From Endomychus coccineus (Eukaryota > Arthropoda > Insecta > Coleoptera > Endomychidae): DNA of 64,000 bases. Below the pieces are notes generated by a model. It did not search any database and was not told the origin of the DNA. It was given only the letters and a program-made list of their open reading frames with translations. The position numbers and the translations under genes were made by a program. Positions 9,226 through 21,015 of this stretch are shown here, one piece after another. Numbering within the stretch: position 1 is the first letter of the stretch; the number at the start of each line of letters is the position of its first letter. The stretch spans positions 193,385,322 to 193,449,321 of the forward strand of contig OY294067.1 of assembly GCA_958510875.1 (NCBI GenBank). Direction: 5' to 3'.

Positions 9226-10733
9226 TTCGTTAGAAGTTTTCGTGGTTAGAAAAAAATTAGAATTCTGAAATTTTGGGTTCCAGGGTTATCCAAGATTTTC
9301 TTTCTTTTCAATATATTTTCATGATCATACTACTTCCGGTTACACCGGAAGTCGCCATTAACTTCCTTATTTTAAATGGAACACCCGGTATATTATTTCA
9401 TTTTTAGATTTCTGAGAAAATTTCATAATGAATTCTATCAGGTTTCCCTATACCTATTTCCAATTTTTTCTTAGATATCTTGATTTTTGTGAAAATTTTG
9501 ACAGATGTAGCGCTGTTTTGAGCATTGCGCCCTTCAACCAATTTCGATTGGTGGAAAACGCATCTGGGGTAGACGGAAGCACAGGAATGATTCTTTCGAA
9601 TGCTATATTGACAACTGATTTATCGCATACAGGGTATCCAAAATTTAATGACCAATTACATCATTTTAAAAGTTGAAAAAGTTCGTTTTTTCAAATGGGA
9701 CATCCTGTATTTTATTAGATGGTCGGATGCAAAATTTGATTCTGCATCGATTTGCTATAACATTCCCTATACCTATTTCCAGTGGTTTTCTTGTTAATCC
9801 GTATTTTTTATTTTGATGTGGTTTTTTGGCAGAAACCCAAACATCGCTTGCCTTTCGATACCAAATAAACATCAATAAAACGGTAGAAAATTTACTTTAA
9901 TTAGAACATGACATTAGTGCATAACATTTAGAACGAAATATAGAATAAAAACAAAAAATTGGAACATAGTGACATAAAATAATAAGAGAATGTAAAATTA
10001 CAATAATTGTTCTATATGACCTCCATTTTGGTTCAAACACTGAATAACTCTGTCATACTCCTCGCGAAACAGACCTCCGAAGTTCGTCTGGACTTATATT
10101 AGTAAGCGCATGGTGAACAGGGTTCAACAATTCCTCTCTAGTTTGTACCGGCCTAGAGTACACTAGTTCTTTTATGCGACCCCAGACGTAAAAACCCAAG
10201 GGGGTTAAATCGGGTGATCTGGGTGGCCAGTTCCAAGGTCCTCGCGGGCTAATCCACCGATCCTCGAACATCAGTGACAATTGCCGGTGTACAGCTATAG
10301 TGGAATGTGCTGGGGCACCATCAAACTGATACCAATTGTTTGCTCTATCACGTGGAAGTAGGGCATTTAGAAAATCACTAACAAACCCTCTCAGTATCTC
10401 CAGATATCTTGCCGCATTTAAATTTTCATCGTACACTTTATAAGCCACTCTGTTGTCCATAATTAAACAAAAAACATTGAAACTAAAGCGGTCTTGGTGA
10501 GTCATTGTTGGTAGGTCCGGATATCGTTCATTAAATAGTCTGCATGTTCGCCGGACAATTCGTCCACATTCACCGTGCGTGTAAAACAAATTCAACAAAT
10601 CACTATTGGAATATTCTTCAACATTCTCCATTATAAACTGTACTTCAGCAACTTAACAAAATCCCTAGAACTGTGAGTAGATACCTCACGAATCTGTACT
10701 ATGATAGTGCCTTGACATTAAATAAACATTGTT
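9226..10733 (-). mobile_element. Tc1/mariner-superfamily insertion in the PolB gene
   Basis: The insert separates PolB text ending KVHRH (10734) from text resuming YIDLNT (near 9220). It contains a mariner-type transposase fragment (9998-10631) and A/T-rich flanks. Terminal repeats are not clear. The left side also shows aaatggaacacccggtat and the similar aaatgggacatcctgtat, MITE-end-like strings, so more than one small element may be layered here. Boundaries are approximate. Confidence 0.6.
9998..10631 (-). pseudogene. Mariner-type transposase, C-terminal part
   Basis: Encodes the last two thirds of an IS630/Tc1/mariner transposase. The second catalytic Asp is in YQFDGAPAHS and the third in WPPRSPDLTPLGF, 37 residues on. 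The frame shifts near 10060 and ends with NQNGGHIEQLL at 9998. The N-terminal DNA-binding part is absent although an ATG is present at 10631, so it is not a working enzyme. Confidence 0.8.
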
Positions 10734-13700
10734 TCAATGACGATGAACTTTCTGCAGTTTCAATCCCAATTTGAGAACTTGTTGTAAATTTTTATAATGA
10801 ATCACATTCTTTTCTTCATCATATAGAGTAGTTAACAATTTTGGAATTTCCGGAATAGCTACGGGGGGAACTAAATGTTGAGGACAAAGAGGTAAATCTT
10901 TATGATAATTAAACAAATTCTTAGGATAATGAAGATCTACTTCCAAAATATATCCAAATTCACTAGTATCGCTTATATTTAGAATGTTTTCTTTGGAAAT
11001 ATCATAAACTGGTACCCAACGTAAAATCTCCTGTTGGAAGAGGATAACACATTGCTGCACCATAAAGATTGTTAACATCAAAATACATTAAATAAGATGA
11101 TTCTTCTTCAGAATTATACTCATTCATATATTTATTGTTAGCTTTTCCATATCGGTTTGAGCATTGTGATATTCCTCCTCTGATTCCTTTCTCAATAAAC
11201 ACATCAGTAATCAATTACAATTTTACCTGTGTTATTTTCAAGCAACTGTCAAATGCCAAACCGGGAGTAGTGAAATAATGCAAACTATCCAAACCATACG
11301 TACTATAACAAGTTTTTCTAAAATTCTCAAAAATATCTGTCAATAACAAAACATCCGGTTTCAAGTATAATTCTGAATATTCTCTTGAATTTTGAATTTT
11401 GAAAACCTTTCAAACATTCTCGGCATGTTGATAATCGCTTATGAAATTTCCGACTGACTTATTTTACTATAAAATTTGTCACGAGAAGGTAAAATGTTGT
11501 CTCGTAATTTCTCCCATGAATCTAAGTATTCATATGGAAAAACACCTTCCCTCGTAACCAATTAAAATTTGTCAACTTCATTAAAATATTTTTTTGTTAT
11601 AATTTTTTGTTCATCATTCAAATAAGATGACAACTTTTCCAAACTGCTCGGTATGAATCGAAAAGAATCAAGAAACCTAAGACATATATTGGATCCTTCA
11701 ACATAATTTGTAAAGGAAATATATTTCTCTTTACTAACAGGTAAGAGGGAAATATTTCCTTTTATTTCAGTACTCAGAGCTTTAATAATAAAGTGACTGT
11801 CGTACCCACTGAGGTTATGGAAAATTACAGGAATTGTGTTTACATTTTTAAATTGTAAATTACAATTTGAATGTGCAGGACCTTGATATTTCCCAGTGAA
11901 ATGACAGTGGTCTCTAACCTTTTCTGTACAAGATAAAATTGGTTTTTCACAAATGTGACAAATTACTGAAGTAGCATATGTATATGATTCATGTGAAGAC
12001 ATTCTTATAGGTACAACATTTGAAAATATTTCCTTCAGTTCAAAAGCAATATTTTTCAGTTGTTTCACAAACCAAATTTCACAATCTTGACCAGTATAAG
12101 AAGAAAATCTAGATAATGTGTCATCATAGAAACATTTTAAATAATAAGCGATACTGAAAGGTTCGTGTTTTTGGAATTTTCTGGTATTGGAAATGGTATT
12201 GTCGGTATGATTCATCAAAATACTTTCCAAATCTGCATATATTACAAAAGGAACCTCAATTTTATGAGAAAAATTGTTGAAAGATAGTATTTTATCGCTC
12301 TCTTTTGGAAGAATAATTTTTGTGTTGTTAACATTTTTACATTCCTCAGAATGTTTGTCTAGATTTTCTTGACTTATAAAATGATTTAAACATCTTCCAC
12401 AAAAGTATTTTTTATTCTTCACATTTCCTACCTGTTTATGTAACAATCGAGATAAATCCTTTATATAGGTAAAATGGTAAATTGTATCTTCCTCATAAAC
12501 TTCATTAAAAATCGTAAGTAAATTGATAGTTGAAGGAAATTCAGTTTTACTAAGAGTCAAAACTTCCTTCTCATTTTGTATAATAAAAATATTTATTGAC
12601 AAATTATTCAATTCAAATTTTGAAATATCTCAAAGATATTGGAAAATTGATACCATCATATTTTAAAACTGTAAGGGTAAGAAGTAACTCTAGATATATT
12701 TCTGTTTGCTGGAGCTACAACTGACCATAGGAAACAATAAATATCATTATTTTCAATATTAATAACACTCAGTGTTTTTCACACATTTTGGCAACTTCAA
12801 GTAAGTACTGAACCCAACAGTTATTGGATTATAACAATTTATGTTAACTTTCAAGTACCAAATCTCTAATAACGCCGAACCACTATCTCTTTCTTGAAAT
12901 TCTTCAAGTTTCGTCAACATTTTATGAGTCACAAACTCTTTATAACAGTCTATTAATTTTGTACTTGATTCGATAACATTAATTTTAGTGGTGAAATGTT
13001 TAATTGATGTTTCACCAGATTGTGGCTTGATAAATAATCCAATAAAAGTTGTATTCACTTTTAAAAGAGAATTTTGAATTTCCTTTCTAATCCTATTTGC
13101 GAATATACGAAATGCTTGCTTGAGAAAACATGAGGTTCCTTTATTTTAAAATTCATTATAGCTCCCGTTTTTATAAGATTGTTAAAACAAGATTCAATAT
13201 CTCCCCAAATTAATTTTCGATTAGAATTAATTTTGTCAATTTCAATTTAAATTATTGTAAGTAATGTTTCAAAATAGTCAAATTAGATTCAACAACTGCA
13301 GAACTATTTATAACAATTTAATCCATTCCTTGGAGCTCTTTTCAATTTAAAAATATTTCTTTTTAAAAAACCAATTTGATTTAAATATTCTTCTTTTGTC
13401 TTAATTAATCTACTCACCATTTCAATTGAAGCAACCATATCGATTGAAACACCATCAAGTTTATGGGAATTCGTTCCATTGTTTGTTCTTACTTTAACTT
13501 CAACTTGATGTTTGGCTGCCTGCTTGTTTGCTTCTACCGAACTCGAACTGTGATCGTTGTTCACATGTCACAGCTATTTAAACATATCCAGTATTGACGT
13601 CAAACTAAATTTTTATTCAAAATGCACTGATATGCAAAACTATTCCACAAACAGCATATGTAATTGCATCATAAATAAAAATGTACACGTGCATACATGC

Positions 13701-13924
13701 AACTGATGTATGTTGTTGTTACACAAGTTATACATAAATGCATACGATTTGATAAATATGTGCAACATGTTGTTGTTATTGCATCATCCTTTACGTCTTA
13801 CGTGAATTATAAATAAATGCATTGGAAAAGTACGCAGATCTAATGTGTAGTACCAGTTCGCTAATTCGGAATTGTTAATAGAAAAATGTATGCATTGACG
13901 TAACTTGTTTTGATCCACATGTTG

Positions 13925-13963
13925 TATAAAATGAGAGGAAACTTCAATATCCTACTTCAGTTC
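13925..13963 (+). promoter_or_regulatory. TATA-Inr core promoter of the 13967 gene
   Basis: TATAAAA (13925-13931) is followed by TTCAGTTC (13956-13963), an insect initiator about 30 bases downstream, and the ATG comes only four bases later. This is the clearest core promoter in Polinton B. Confidence 0.6.
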
Positions 13964-13966
13964 ACA

Positions 13967-14668
13967 ATGGCAAATATACCATGTTCGATAGTCGTATTTT
14001 CTGAAGATCAAGTGAATTTTCCCATTTCATGGGTGAATGAAGTATTAAAACATTCGTTTCAGTAAATACTTTTTCATTTATTGATTTTTATAATTTCTTA
14101 TAACAAATGTTATATATTTTATCAAGTCTTAATTAATATATATTCTGATCGAATGTGTACACATGTTATGAATTTGTTATTTTGTTTAGTACATGGAATT
14201 ATAGAAAAATAATTTCTTTAAGTAAAGGAGAAAAATGTTTGATATGATTACTTACTTCACAACTCACAATTATTATAAATTCATAACAACTCTATACACA
14301 AGCTATTGTTTGTTGGTTTCTTGAGTTTTAATACATGTTTTTGTTTCTTCAGATATGGCGTCAAATCCATAGATGTGAAGAGCGATAGAGTGTATTTGAA
14401 TTTGACGTACTGCCCGAGGGCGGACACGTTGAAAAGAAAATTGGGTAAACTGCCCTTGCGATATATTCGCACATAATTGGACAATGAAGCGGAATTTAAG
14501 ATAATGCGGAAGATTGTCCAAAGATATGGGGTTAATATGATTGGTGATGAAGATGAAGCGGAGGCCTCATCATCATCACCAACAAAAAAACTATTCAATG
14601 GAAAAAGAATGATTTTACCTCCTCTTACAATTGAAAATGAGGAAGAAGAGGAGGAAGAAGAACTGTAA
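13967..14668 (+). pseudogene. Unknown spliced Polinton B gene with acidic tail
   Basis: Exon 1, 13967-14061, starts MANIPCSIVVFSED; a 291-base intron (14062-14352) has a GTAAAT donor and a TTTCTTCAG acceptor. Exon 2 continues in frame with YGVKSIDVKSDRVYL and PRADTLKRKLGK. An in-frame TAA at 14474-14476 interrupts it, after which the same frame stays open through a Ser/Glu-rich end with a run of Glu to the stop at 14668. It lies divergently upstream of PolB and convergent with the VDxQGF gene. The repeated (Q/R)YGV phrase (exon 2 start and after the stop) hints at two copies of a small domain. No family recognised. Confidence 0.5.
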
Positions 14669-14791
14669 ATATTTTTTGTCATTTTTTTTTCCTGTTTTCT
14701 CATTACAATTTAATAGTATTATTATTAGAATAAATAAAACACATAAATTACATAATATAATTTTATTATTCCTTTCTATAAATATATAACA

Positions 14792-15314
14792 TTAAAAGTT
14801 AAATTTTACAAGCCACTCATATAAATAAAATACATTTATTTTTGCACACTTGATATTTTTCAAATAATTACTAGATGGATGGTGACAATTACAATCAACT
14901 CTAGGATTATCAAAATTATTTTTTGTATATTCTTCTAAGCTGGAACATTTTAAATCGTTCAAGTCTATAATGTTTGATATAAATATATTCAATAGTCTTT
15001 TTCTCGGATCCTTTAACAAACACTATTGCATCTTTGTTTTTCACAATTTCAACTAGCTTACTACTGAATTTTTCTAAATAAATGTAGTCGGGTGAGGTGT
15101 TGTTGTAGCTGTTGTTGTTGGAATTCCAGTCTAAGCCGTGAAGTCTTTCCTTGCACCAGTTGATTTGATTTAAAATCTCTCTAGAAAGAAACTTTTCTGG
15201 GAATATTGGACGAATTATGAAATGTTTTAATTCGTATGTAAGGATATTCAAAATTGCCATTTCTTTTATCATAAAGTCTTTATATTGAAATCCTTGAATG
15301 TCAATCACAAACAT
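14792..15314 (-). pseudogene. VDxQGF-motif Polinton protein (B copy)
   Basis: ATG at 15314 (MFVIDIQGF), then KEMAILN, LHGLDW and a VKGSEKK motif (about 15010); a frameshift near 14930-15000 is followed by a Cys/His segment (CNCHHPS, later IKCAKIN) and a stop at 14792. It begins 2 bases after the capsid stop. The acidic DxQ start, the central VKGSEK and the terminal Cys/His cluster are compatible with a nuclease-like fold with a zinc site, which is inference only. The same gene pair occurs at 1-470. Confidence 0.65.
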
Positions 15315-15316
15315 TT

Positions 15317-16528
15317 TTATAATATTTTCACTACACTGGTTAAAGGATTATACTTCACTAAACGATCGTGTATTATTAGACAATAAACTGATGTTTTATC
15401 GGGAATATCTATATTTGTCTCCAGCTCCAATCTAATGTCCACAGCACCACCTTTCAACGAATCGTCCTGACGACTGCAATCTATCACTGCTAACGGTGTT
15501 ATTTGTTTGAAATATTCTGGTGATATGCAAGGTTCACTTTGATGTTTATGATAATATGACTGTTGGAACTGTGCAAACATTTGATATAACAAAGTCCAGT
15601 GATTAGTCTCAAAGTTCAAATTTAGGTTATCATATGGATACACTTTTGAATTTAAGTATAATTTGATATTACTCAAATTACAGTGATCAAAGTAGCTGGC
15701 ATTTCTTGTTTTATCATTTTTTCTATTTGTTTGAAATCCAAATATAACAAAACGTGGTTTTTCCAGTTGAGATGTAGTGTTAATTGCTCATGCATGATTT
15801 TTTCTTTTTTGTAAAAGAGGATATTCCTGTAGTTCCCAAGATCTAAAAGCAATATCTAGGTCTCTGTTGTTATCAATGTATTTCAATAATTGTAATTTTT
15901 GAGCGTCTGCAACTGATACATGTGGCATTTTCCATAAAATTTTCAGTAACACTTTAGGTTTATCTGTTGCAACTGTTGTATGTATTGAGTTCAAGTCAGA
16001 GTTACTCCGTATCAACACTAATTCTTGACGTATATTCACGATAATTCTATTGAAATCCTCTGCAAATCCCATAATACTTTTCAATGGTATACACACACTG
16101 AAATTACCCTTGTCATCAACAATTTTGAGAGGTGGATCACCAATCTCCCAACATACATTTTTCAAACGTTTATTATCATTTTCTGTGTATGAAACATACC
16201 CCTTCATCAAAGATGTAATTCCAGGATTTTTAACTCTGTCTATAATAGTACCACAAAGTTCAAATCGTATTTCTCCAAATAGAAAAAGTATTCCATTGTT
16301 AACGAAAGTTACAGTTGTTAAAGGCTTACCAGCTTCATCTGTTAGTGTTCCTTCAAGGTATAAGTAACTCTGAGAAGGTAGCGTGTCTTGTGTTTGAATT
16401 GATATTCTTATTTCATCATTATTATTTAATGTTGTAGCTGCATACGGTTGATGAGTATGGTACTCTGAATTTATTATTGAATTATCAGAATAGACTGATT
16501 CGTTAATTTTCAGAATATAACTATTCAC
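15317..16528 (-). pseudogene. Polinton B major capsid protein (hexon-like)
   Basis: About 404 codons in two frames (16528-15788 and 15676-15317) joined by a short frame-shifted stretch that still reads as capsid sequence. Landmarks, N to C: YHTHQPYA, NNNDEIRI, SYLYLEGTL, IDRVKNPGI, FRSWELQEYP, LYLNSKVYPYD, VIDCSRQDD, PVDIRLELE-like and YCLIIHDRLV. The length equals that of the intact 400-residue copy at 60957-62159. The first codon of the frame is GTG and the codon before the previous one is a stop, so the original ATG is probably mutated. A double jelly-roll capsid role follows from family position in Polintons and adintovirus-like elements. Confidence 0.85.
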
Positions 16529-16627
16529 TTTTCAATATATTTACACGAACAACGTAAATATGTTATACATTTTTCAATGCCAATTCTAATATTCAATTTC
16601 AGATTGCACCAAAATTTTTGGATTTTA

Positions 16628-16822
16628 TCACTGATGTTGACTGTGTACAATAAAACCTAGGTCACGTACAATTTTTCTACTCTCAGGTGTTAACGCTTTA
16701 AGTTTTCTTTCAGAACTGAATTTGTTGCATTCCGTTTTGGGTTTTATATCTTCCCAAATATCAGTTGTAAAATTTGAATCGATCTTATATCTAAAACCAT
16801 TTCTTTCTCTCTCACTTAATTT
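16628..16822 (-). other. Small unknown frame between penton and capsid genes
   Basis: An open stretch of about 60 codons overlapping the end of the penton C-terminal half in another frame: RNGFRYKIDS, TTDIWEDIKP, ESRKIVRDLGF, stop at 16628. No ATG is visible. Amino-acid content looks coding, but there is no equivalent in element C, and a family could not be named. Confidence 0.35.
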
Positions 16823-17160
16823 CTTTTAGATGCAGTCTGACCGTTATCACTTCACCTTTAAAATTGACCAAATTTCCATCTTGATCAACAATTTTAAGCG
16901 CAATCTCATTAATATCACGTGTGTTGATTGGTAAATAGATAACATTCGAAGGATTTTGTATTATTTTATAACCAGGTGATACGTTAGGATAGAACATATA
17001 TAACATGTGGACAGGTTTACCATTATTATATGAATATGTAACTAAATTACATTCTACACCAATCGCATTCACTTTAAAAATATTGATGGGATAATCCGAT
17101 ATATGTCTAATGTTTTTCTTCAATTTTCCCTTCTTAAATCCTAGTAATTTACCAATACTA
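16812..17160 (-). pseudogene. Polinton B penton-like minor capsid protein, C-terminal half
   Basis: Continues the gene whose N-terminal half is at 26783-27148; the two halves were separated by the Gypsy element 17161-26782. Text runs SIGKLLGF, then GVECNLVTYSY, SNVIYLPINT, KIVDQDGN and ITVRLHLKE before the stop at 16812. This matches element C (62376-62750). It is expected to form the single jelly-roll penton at capsid vertices. Confidence 0.88.
17157..17160. repeat. Gypsy-1 target duplication, left copy (ACTA)
   Basis: ACTA precedes the 5' LTR and follows the 3' LTR at 26783-26786. Removing the element plus one copy restores a continuous penton reading frame, which proves the boundary. Confidence 0.95.
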
Positions 17161-18604
17161 TGTAACAATTCGAAATTTTCACCATGATTAGGCCCTATCC
17201 AAAATTATTAAATACGGAATTGATTTAATTCGCATGAGAAAATTGATCTATCATAACACAGCAGAATAGTATGCGCCGCCAAGCTAGCATAAGTTGCTGC
17301 AGGTGAAACACCTGCTAGGATCGACAGAAAAGGTGTCGTGGACTTGACATGCCTGTCAACGTCGCTATCACACCGGTTATTTATTTTGATAGGCTGTAAA
17401 TTTGAATATAGGCGGAGTTAGTCTCCTAGTGTGAAAATTGAGCTGACGTTTCAGAAAAAAAAACTCAGAGCGTGGGTCAGCCTAGGTCAAATGATTTCGA
17501 AAAGATAGATTGATTATCGAAAGGGAAGTCAGTTCTCGATAGGAAGTCGTCCAGTAAACTTAACTTAGTTAAGCTCTGTCTTAGCCTGAAAATAATTTCA
17601 ATTTGTCATTAAATCAGTAAATATATCCTATGGGTAAAACCAAATTTAAATTAAATCAAGAGTCAATATATTGTTATTTTTTTCCTTTTTTTTCAAAGCT
17701 GAGTCGTAAATTGTTGTTTTATTTTATCAGTAACTTTTGGTAGTTCCAAAAAGGCAAGACAGAGCTTACATTAAGCACGCGTCGCGATTGGACGGGAAGT
17801 GTTAAAATCATATTTATTTTATTCAAGAACATCTAATAAATTCTAAATTTTGATAACCGAGAACTCGAGTGTATAAATTTCCGTGCGACAAAATCCTAGA
17901 GGGGTCTCCAAGCAAGCATCGTAGCTAGAGCGGGGGTTGGACGGCGAAGGTGAGTGTTGAACGAATTGCCTGAGGTTTTAGATAGAGAAATTGACCATTC
18001 CTTTTATCAGTTGTGTTCACCCCCTTCAGATCACGTCCGCTTATGTAATTGTAAAAATCCTAGATTTTCCCAGGTTCCCATTTGGGGCAAACCTGTAACT
18101 GTTTTTTTTTTCATTTTTCATTGTTTGTTTTCAATCATCAAAATCGGCTGTTAAATTTCATATTTTGGTTCGTTCTTTTAATTTTTTTTGTTTTCTTATT
18201 TTATTTATATCAAATATTGTTAAACTATTATTCAATATATTATTATTATAAATATGGCTCGATGTGTTAAACTGGTACAACCTAATCACCTAACAACAAA
18301 TACGTCTCCTAGAAAGGGGATTCAAGAGATTACTTGGAAAAGTGCAGTTATATTCTATCAGGAAATTGAGTCGGCCCACGTAAGGGCGGAGAAAGGTTAC
18401 CTTTATTTTTCAAACAGCTTCCTAGATGAGCTAAATTAATACATCTAGTGGTGGCAGCTACAAGAAACCTTGAAGGTAGTTTGGCTTAGATCGACGACCT
18501 GAGGTTTTAACCCTTTAATATTTTTACAAATTCTAGTACGTGGCGACAAGTTATTATCGCTACCTGTATCCTCTTTAGATACAAATAACAAGTCGCACGT
18601 TACA
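17161..18604 (+). repeat. Gypsy-1 5' LTR
   Basis: 1444 bp, TGTAAC...GTTACA. Compared with the 3' LTR it lacks a 60-base block (present at about 25556-25615) and has about 170 extra bases around 18130-18310, AT-rich. Confidence 0.95.
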
Positions 18605-19265
18605 AATTGGTGGCAGCTAAAGGGATGCGAACTCAGGGGTAAAACAACACTCTTTATATTCCGCATTAAAGAATTCACGCCGTATTAAGAGGTTATAAGA
18701 ATTAAATTGTATTATCCAAGTGTAAAGATTAACATAATTGCGAATACGTATAAGCTGTAAGGTGGTATTTAAGGAATTTGACGAGAGCAGCATAATATCC
18801 GTATGGTAGTAATTTTATGAATTGCATATTTACAAATTTCCATTGTGAAACAAATGATCTAGACAGGGTGAACTCTTTAATTAATTAGGAGCTTCATTTT
18901 TGCTTAGTGGTATTCTGCTGAACAGGAAATATTTGTTGTTTGATATTGTATTGGGCAAACGTCCCAGGCGAAGAATTCGGAGCTAGCTGTTCTAGGACCA
19001 GAAATTCGAACTTAGTGAAGATTTTTTTTTGTGTGTCAGAATTTCAGAATAGGAGGTGGGGCTAACACTTGTCAACGAAGCAGGGTGCAGGAGAGCCGAT
19101 AGGTATACAGGTAGAAACATTATAAGTAACACCGAAAGCTTAAAATCATCGAGCATTAGGATTCCCTTTTCAGTTTTTTTTTGTTAGTATTTGCGCTAAG
19201 TTTCAGAAGGGAATAGATCTGTGTTAAGGTAGGACTTATCTATAGTACTGACCCCCTCTGATATA
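18605..19265 (+). other. Gypsy-1 leader: primer-binding region and untranslated leader
   Basis: Starts directly after the 5' LTR with aattggtggcagctaaaggg; TGGTGGCAGCT at 18609 is the best candidate primer-binding site, but the tRNA was not identified. The same GGTGGCAGCTA string also occurs inside the LTR (about 18451). No gene is visible before the gag ATG at 19266. Confidence 0.5.
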
Positions 19266-20070
19266 ATGGAAGCCGCACAAAACGTCAATCAGTCCGGGGC
19301 AACTGGGTCGAACATGTCTTTGGGCATGTTGGCCGGAACTGTCGCTTCGTTCTCCGGAAAGGAGGATGTCAAAGATTACTTTGAGCGCGTCGAAGAACGG
19401 GCCGAGTTGGATGGATGGTCCAAAGATAAATCGCTCAAAATAATAAGATATCGATTAACGGGGGAAGCCCGTGTGTTTTACAAGGCCAAAACTCCCTGGA
19501 GAGTACATGGCTAAGCTGGCCAAATGTAGTCAAAGACTCGACGAGTCAGTAGCTGAATTCCTATCCAGGATACAGCATTTCGGGGCGAAGGTCCTGGAAG
19601 AAGATATGCTGAATGCCACGGCCGAGGAAATCCCCGGCCTGGAGAAGAAAATGGAGTCAGTGATGTTGACACAATTTCGGACGAGGCTCCGGCGAGAATT
19701 AATGAGAGAGGTAGGGGCGGTGCTAATGAGAGAGCCGAACCTAACTTTAGATAGGGCCGGCGAATTGACCCAGCAGTGTGAATTGAACGAAAAATTTATG
19801 AAGGCCAAGATAGGGCCCGCGACAAGTTTATACCCGCAAAGGGAGCCACCACGTTGCCATGGGTGCGGGAAAGACGGCCATATAAGACCGGACTGTCTGA
19901 ATAGCAAGAAATTCCAGCCGTTCAACTGCTATGGGTGTGGCGAGTCAGGGCACATACGTCGTAATTGCCCGAGGGGTCAAACCTGGAATCAAAATGGTGG
20001 AGGAAGGAACAGGCCTTCGAAAGTCCCGAACAGGACGCCACTGACCTCGACAACATCGAAGCCGGCGTAA
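19266..20070 (+). pseudogene. gag: Gypsy-1 gag
   Basis: ATG at 19266 (MEAAQNVNQSG). The N-terminal part ends in a frame change around 19490-19514, where text switches from RVFYKAKTPW to GEYMAKLAKCSQR; a small internal deletion is likely. The second part, to 20070, carries two CCHC knuckles, CHGCGKDGHIRPDC and CYGCGESGHIRRNC (about 19854-19970), both with intact C-x2-C-x4-H-x4-C spacing, for RNA packaging. It is followed by the protease frame. Confidence 0.88.
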
Positions 20071-20148
20071 AACTAACGCGACCTTGTTCTCACACTCCAG
20101 AGAACAAGGTCGGGGAGGTAATTGAGGAGTTATCGGAATGGACAATAG

Positions 20149-21015
20149 TTGAGCGGAGCGGCGCGAGTCCTAGCAAATCTCCACGGCCGGCCCAGACTCC
20201 GGTTAAGAACGTCGAGGGCCCGCTCGACTGAAGGAAGTGGAGTGCCTTGCTTGGATGGATTAGAGTATATGGCTACCCCGACTAATTTGGAAGAGCGATT
20301 AAATGGGCATTTACGAAGTTTCTGTATTGATACAGGGTCGGCCCTATCGCTTATCAGAGCCGCAAGGGTACCAGATAGGACAGTAATACTGCCGGGTGAT
20401 ATCCAATTAGTCGGAATCTCAGGCAAAGAGATGCGATCTCAGGGCTTAATAAATTGCGAGATGGAATACAGTAAGTACCGGCGTAACGAAGCTTTGGATC
20501 TAGTCGTAGTAGAGTATCTTCCGATGCACGCTGATGGCATATTAGGAAGAGATTTCCTGAAACGATGCGAAGCGGTACTAGATTATGGTTATCATACTGT
20601 TATGATAAGGGGAATCAATTTGCCCCTGGTGATGGACGAACCCTACTCTGAGAGAAGCGCGACACTAGTAGCCCCTCATTTGAAACCATCGACCTCGACT
20701 CCTTGCGACCTGGAAACATCGGAAATTCAACCGTCGCAAAATCTCCCCCATAAACCACCGATTAATAAAAACATCAAACAACGCCGACTCCATAATAACC
20801 AAGGATCGAAATGTAGGGCACGCTATATGAAACAGAATCGCGATTTTGAGAAACCGAATGATGTACGCGGGGCCTTAGGGGTAAAGGAATCATTTGTATG
20901 CAAGGTTAACCTATCCGAACACGAAACTATACCACCTCGGAGTGAAGTGGAATGCATGGGCCGAGTAACAGGCCGCAAAACCAACAGGCGAACTAAGTAT
21001 GATAGAGCCAGCTGA
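20149..21015 (+). pseudogene. Gypsy-1 aspartic protease region of pol
   Basis: An open frame without its own ATG start, expected to be made as part of a gag-pol fusion. It contains the retropepsin active-site text FCIDTGSALSLI (about 20317), then VEYLPMHADGILGRDFL, the second conserved half of the fold. It overlaps the RT frame by 17 bases in a different frame, so a frameshift separates protease from RT in this copy. Confidence 0.85.

Larger units (their letters stand above)
8284..13561 (-). pseudogene. Polinton B protein-primed DNA polymerase B
   Basis: Family-B polymerase (DNA_pol_B_2) that would replicate the element by protein priming. Order of recognisable parts, N to C: linker region 13561-12620 containing ILTKLEEFQERDSG-like text (about 12890); a zinc-finger-like CGRC...H segment (about 12400); exonuclease I motif YADLES (about 12230); [12 protein letters not shown] (about 11800); motif A DVNNLYG (about 11060); NTNLRKQ...FGKTIENVR (9225-9100); KWKGRYGA; motif C YTDTDS (about 8840); end with TDTIPWG at 8284. 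It is broken by several frameshifts and by a mariner-type insertion between about 9226 and 10733. The start codon could not be fixed. Confidence 0.9.

Noticed and set aside
14281..14703. Ser-rich reverse-strand frames
   Set aside because: They mirror the Ser/Glu-rich coding tail of the forward-strand spliced gene.
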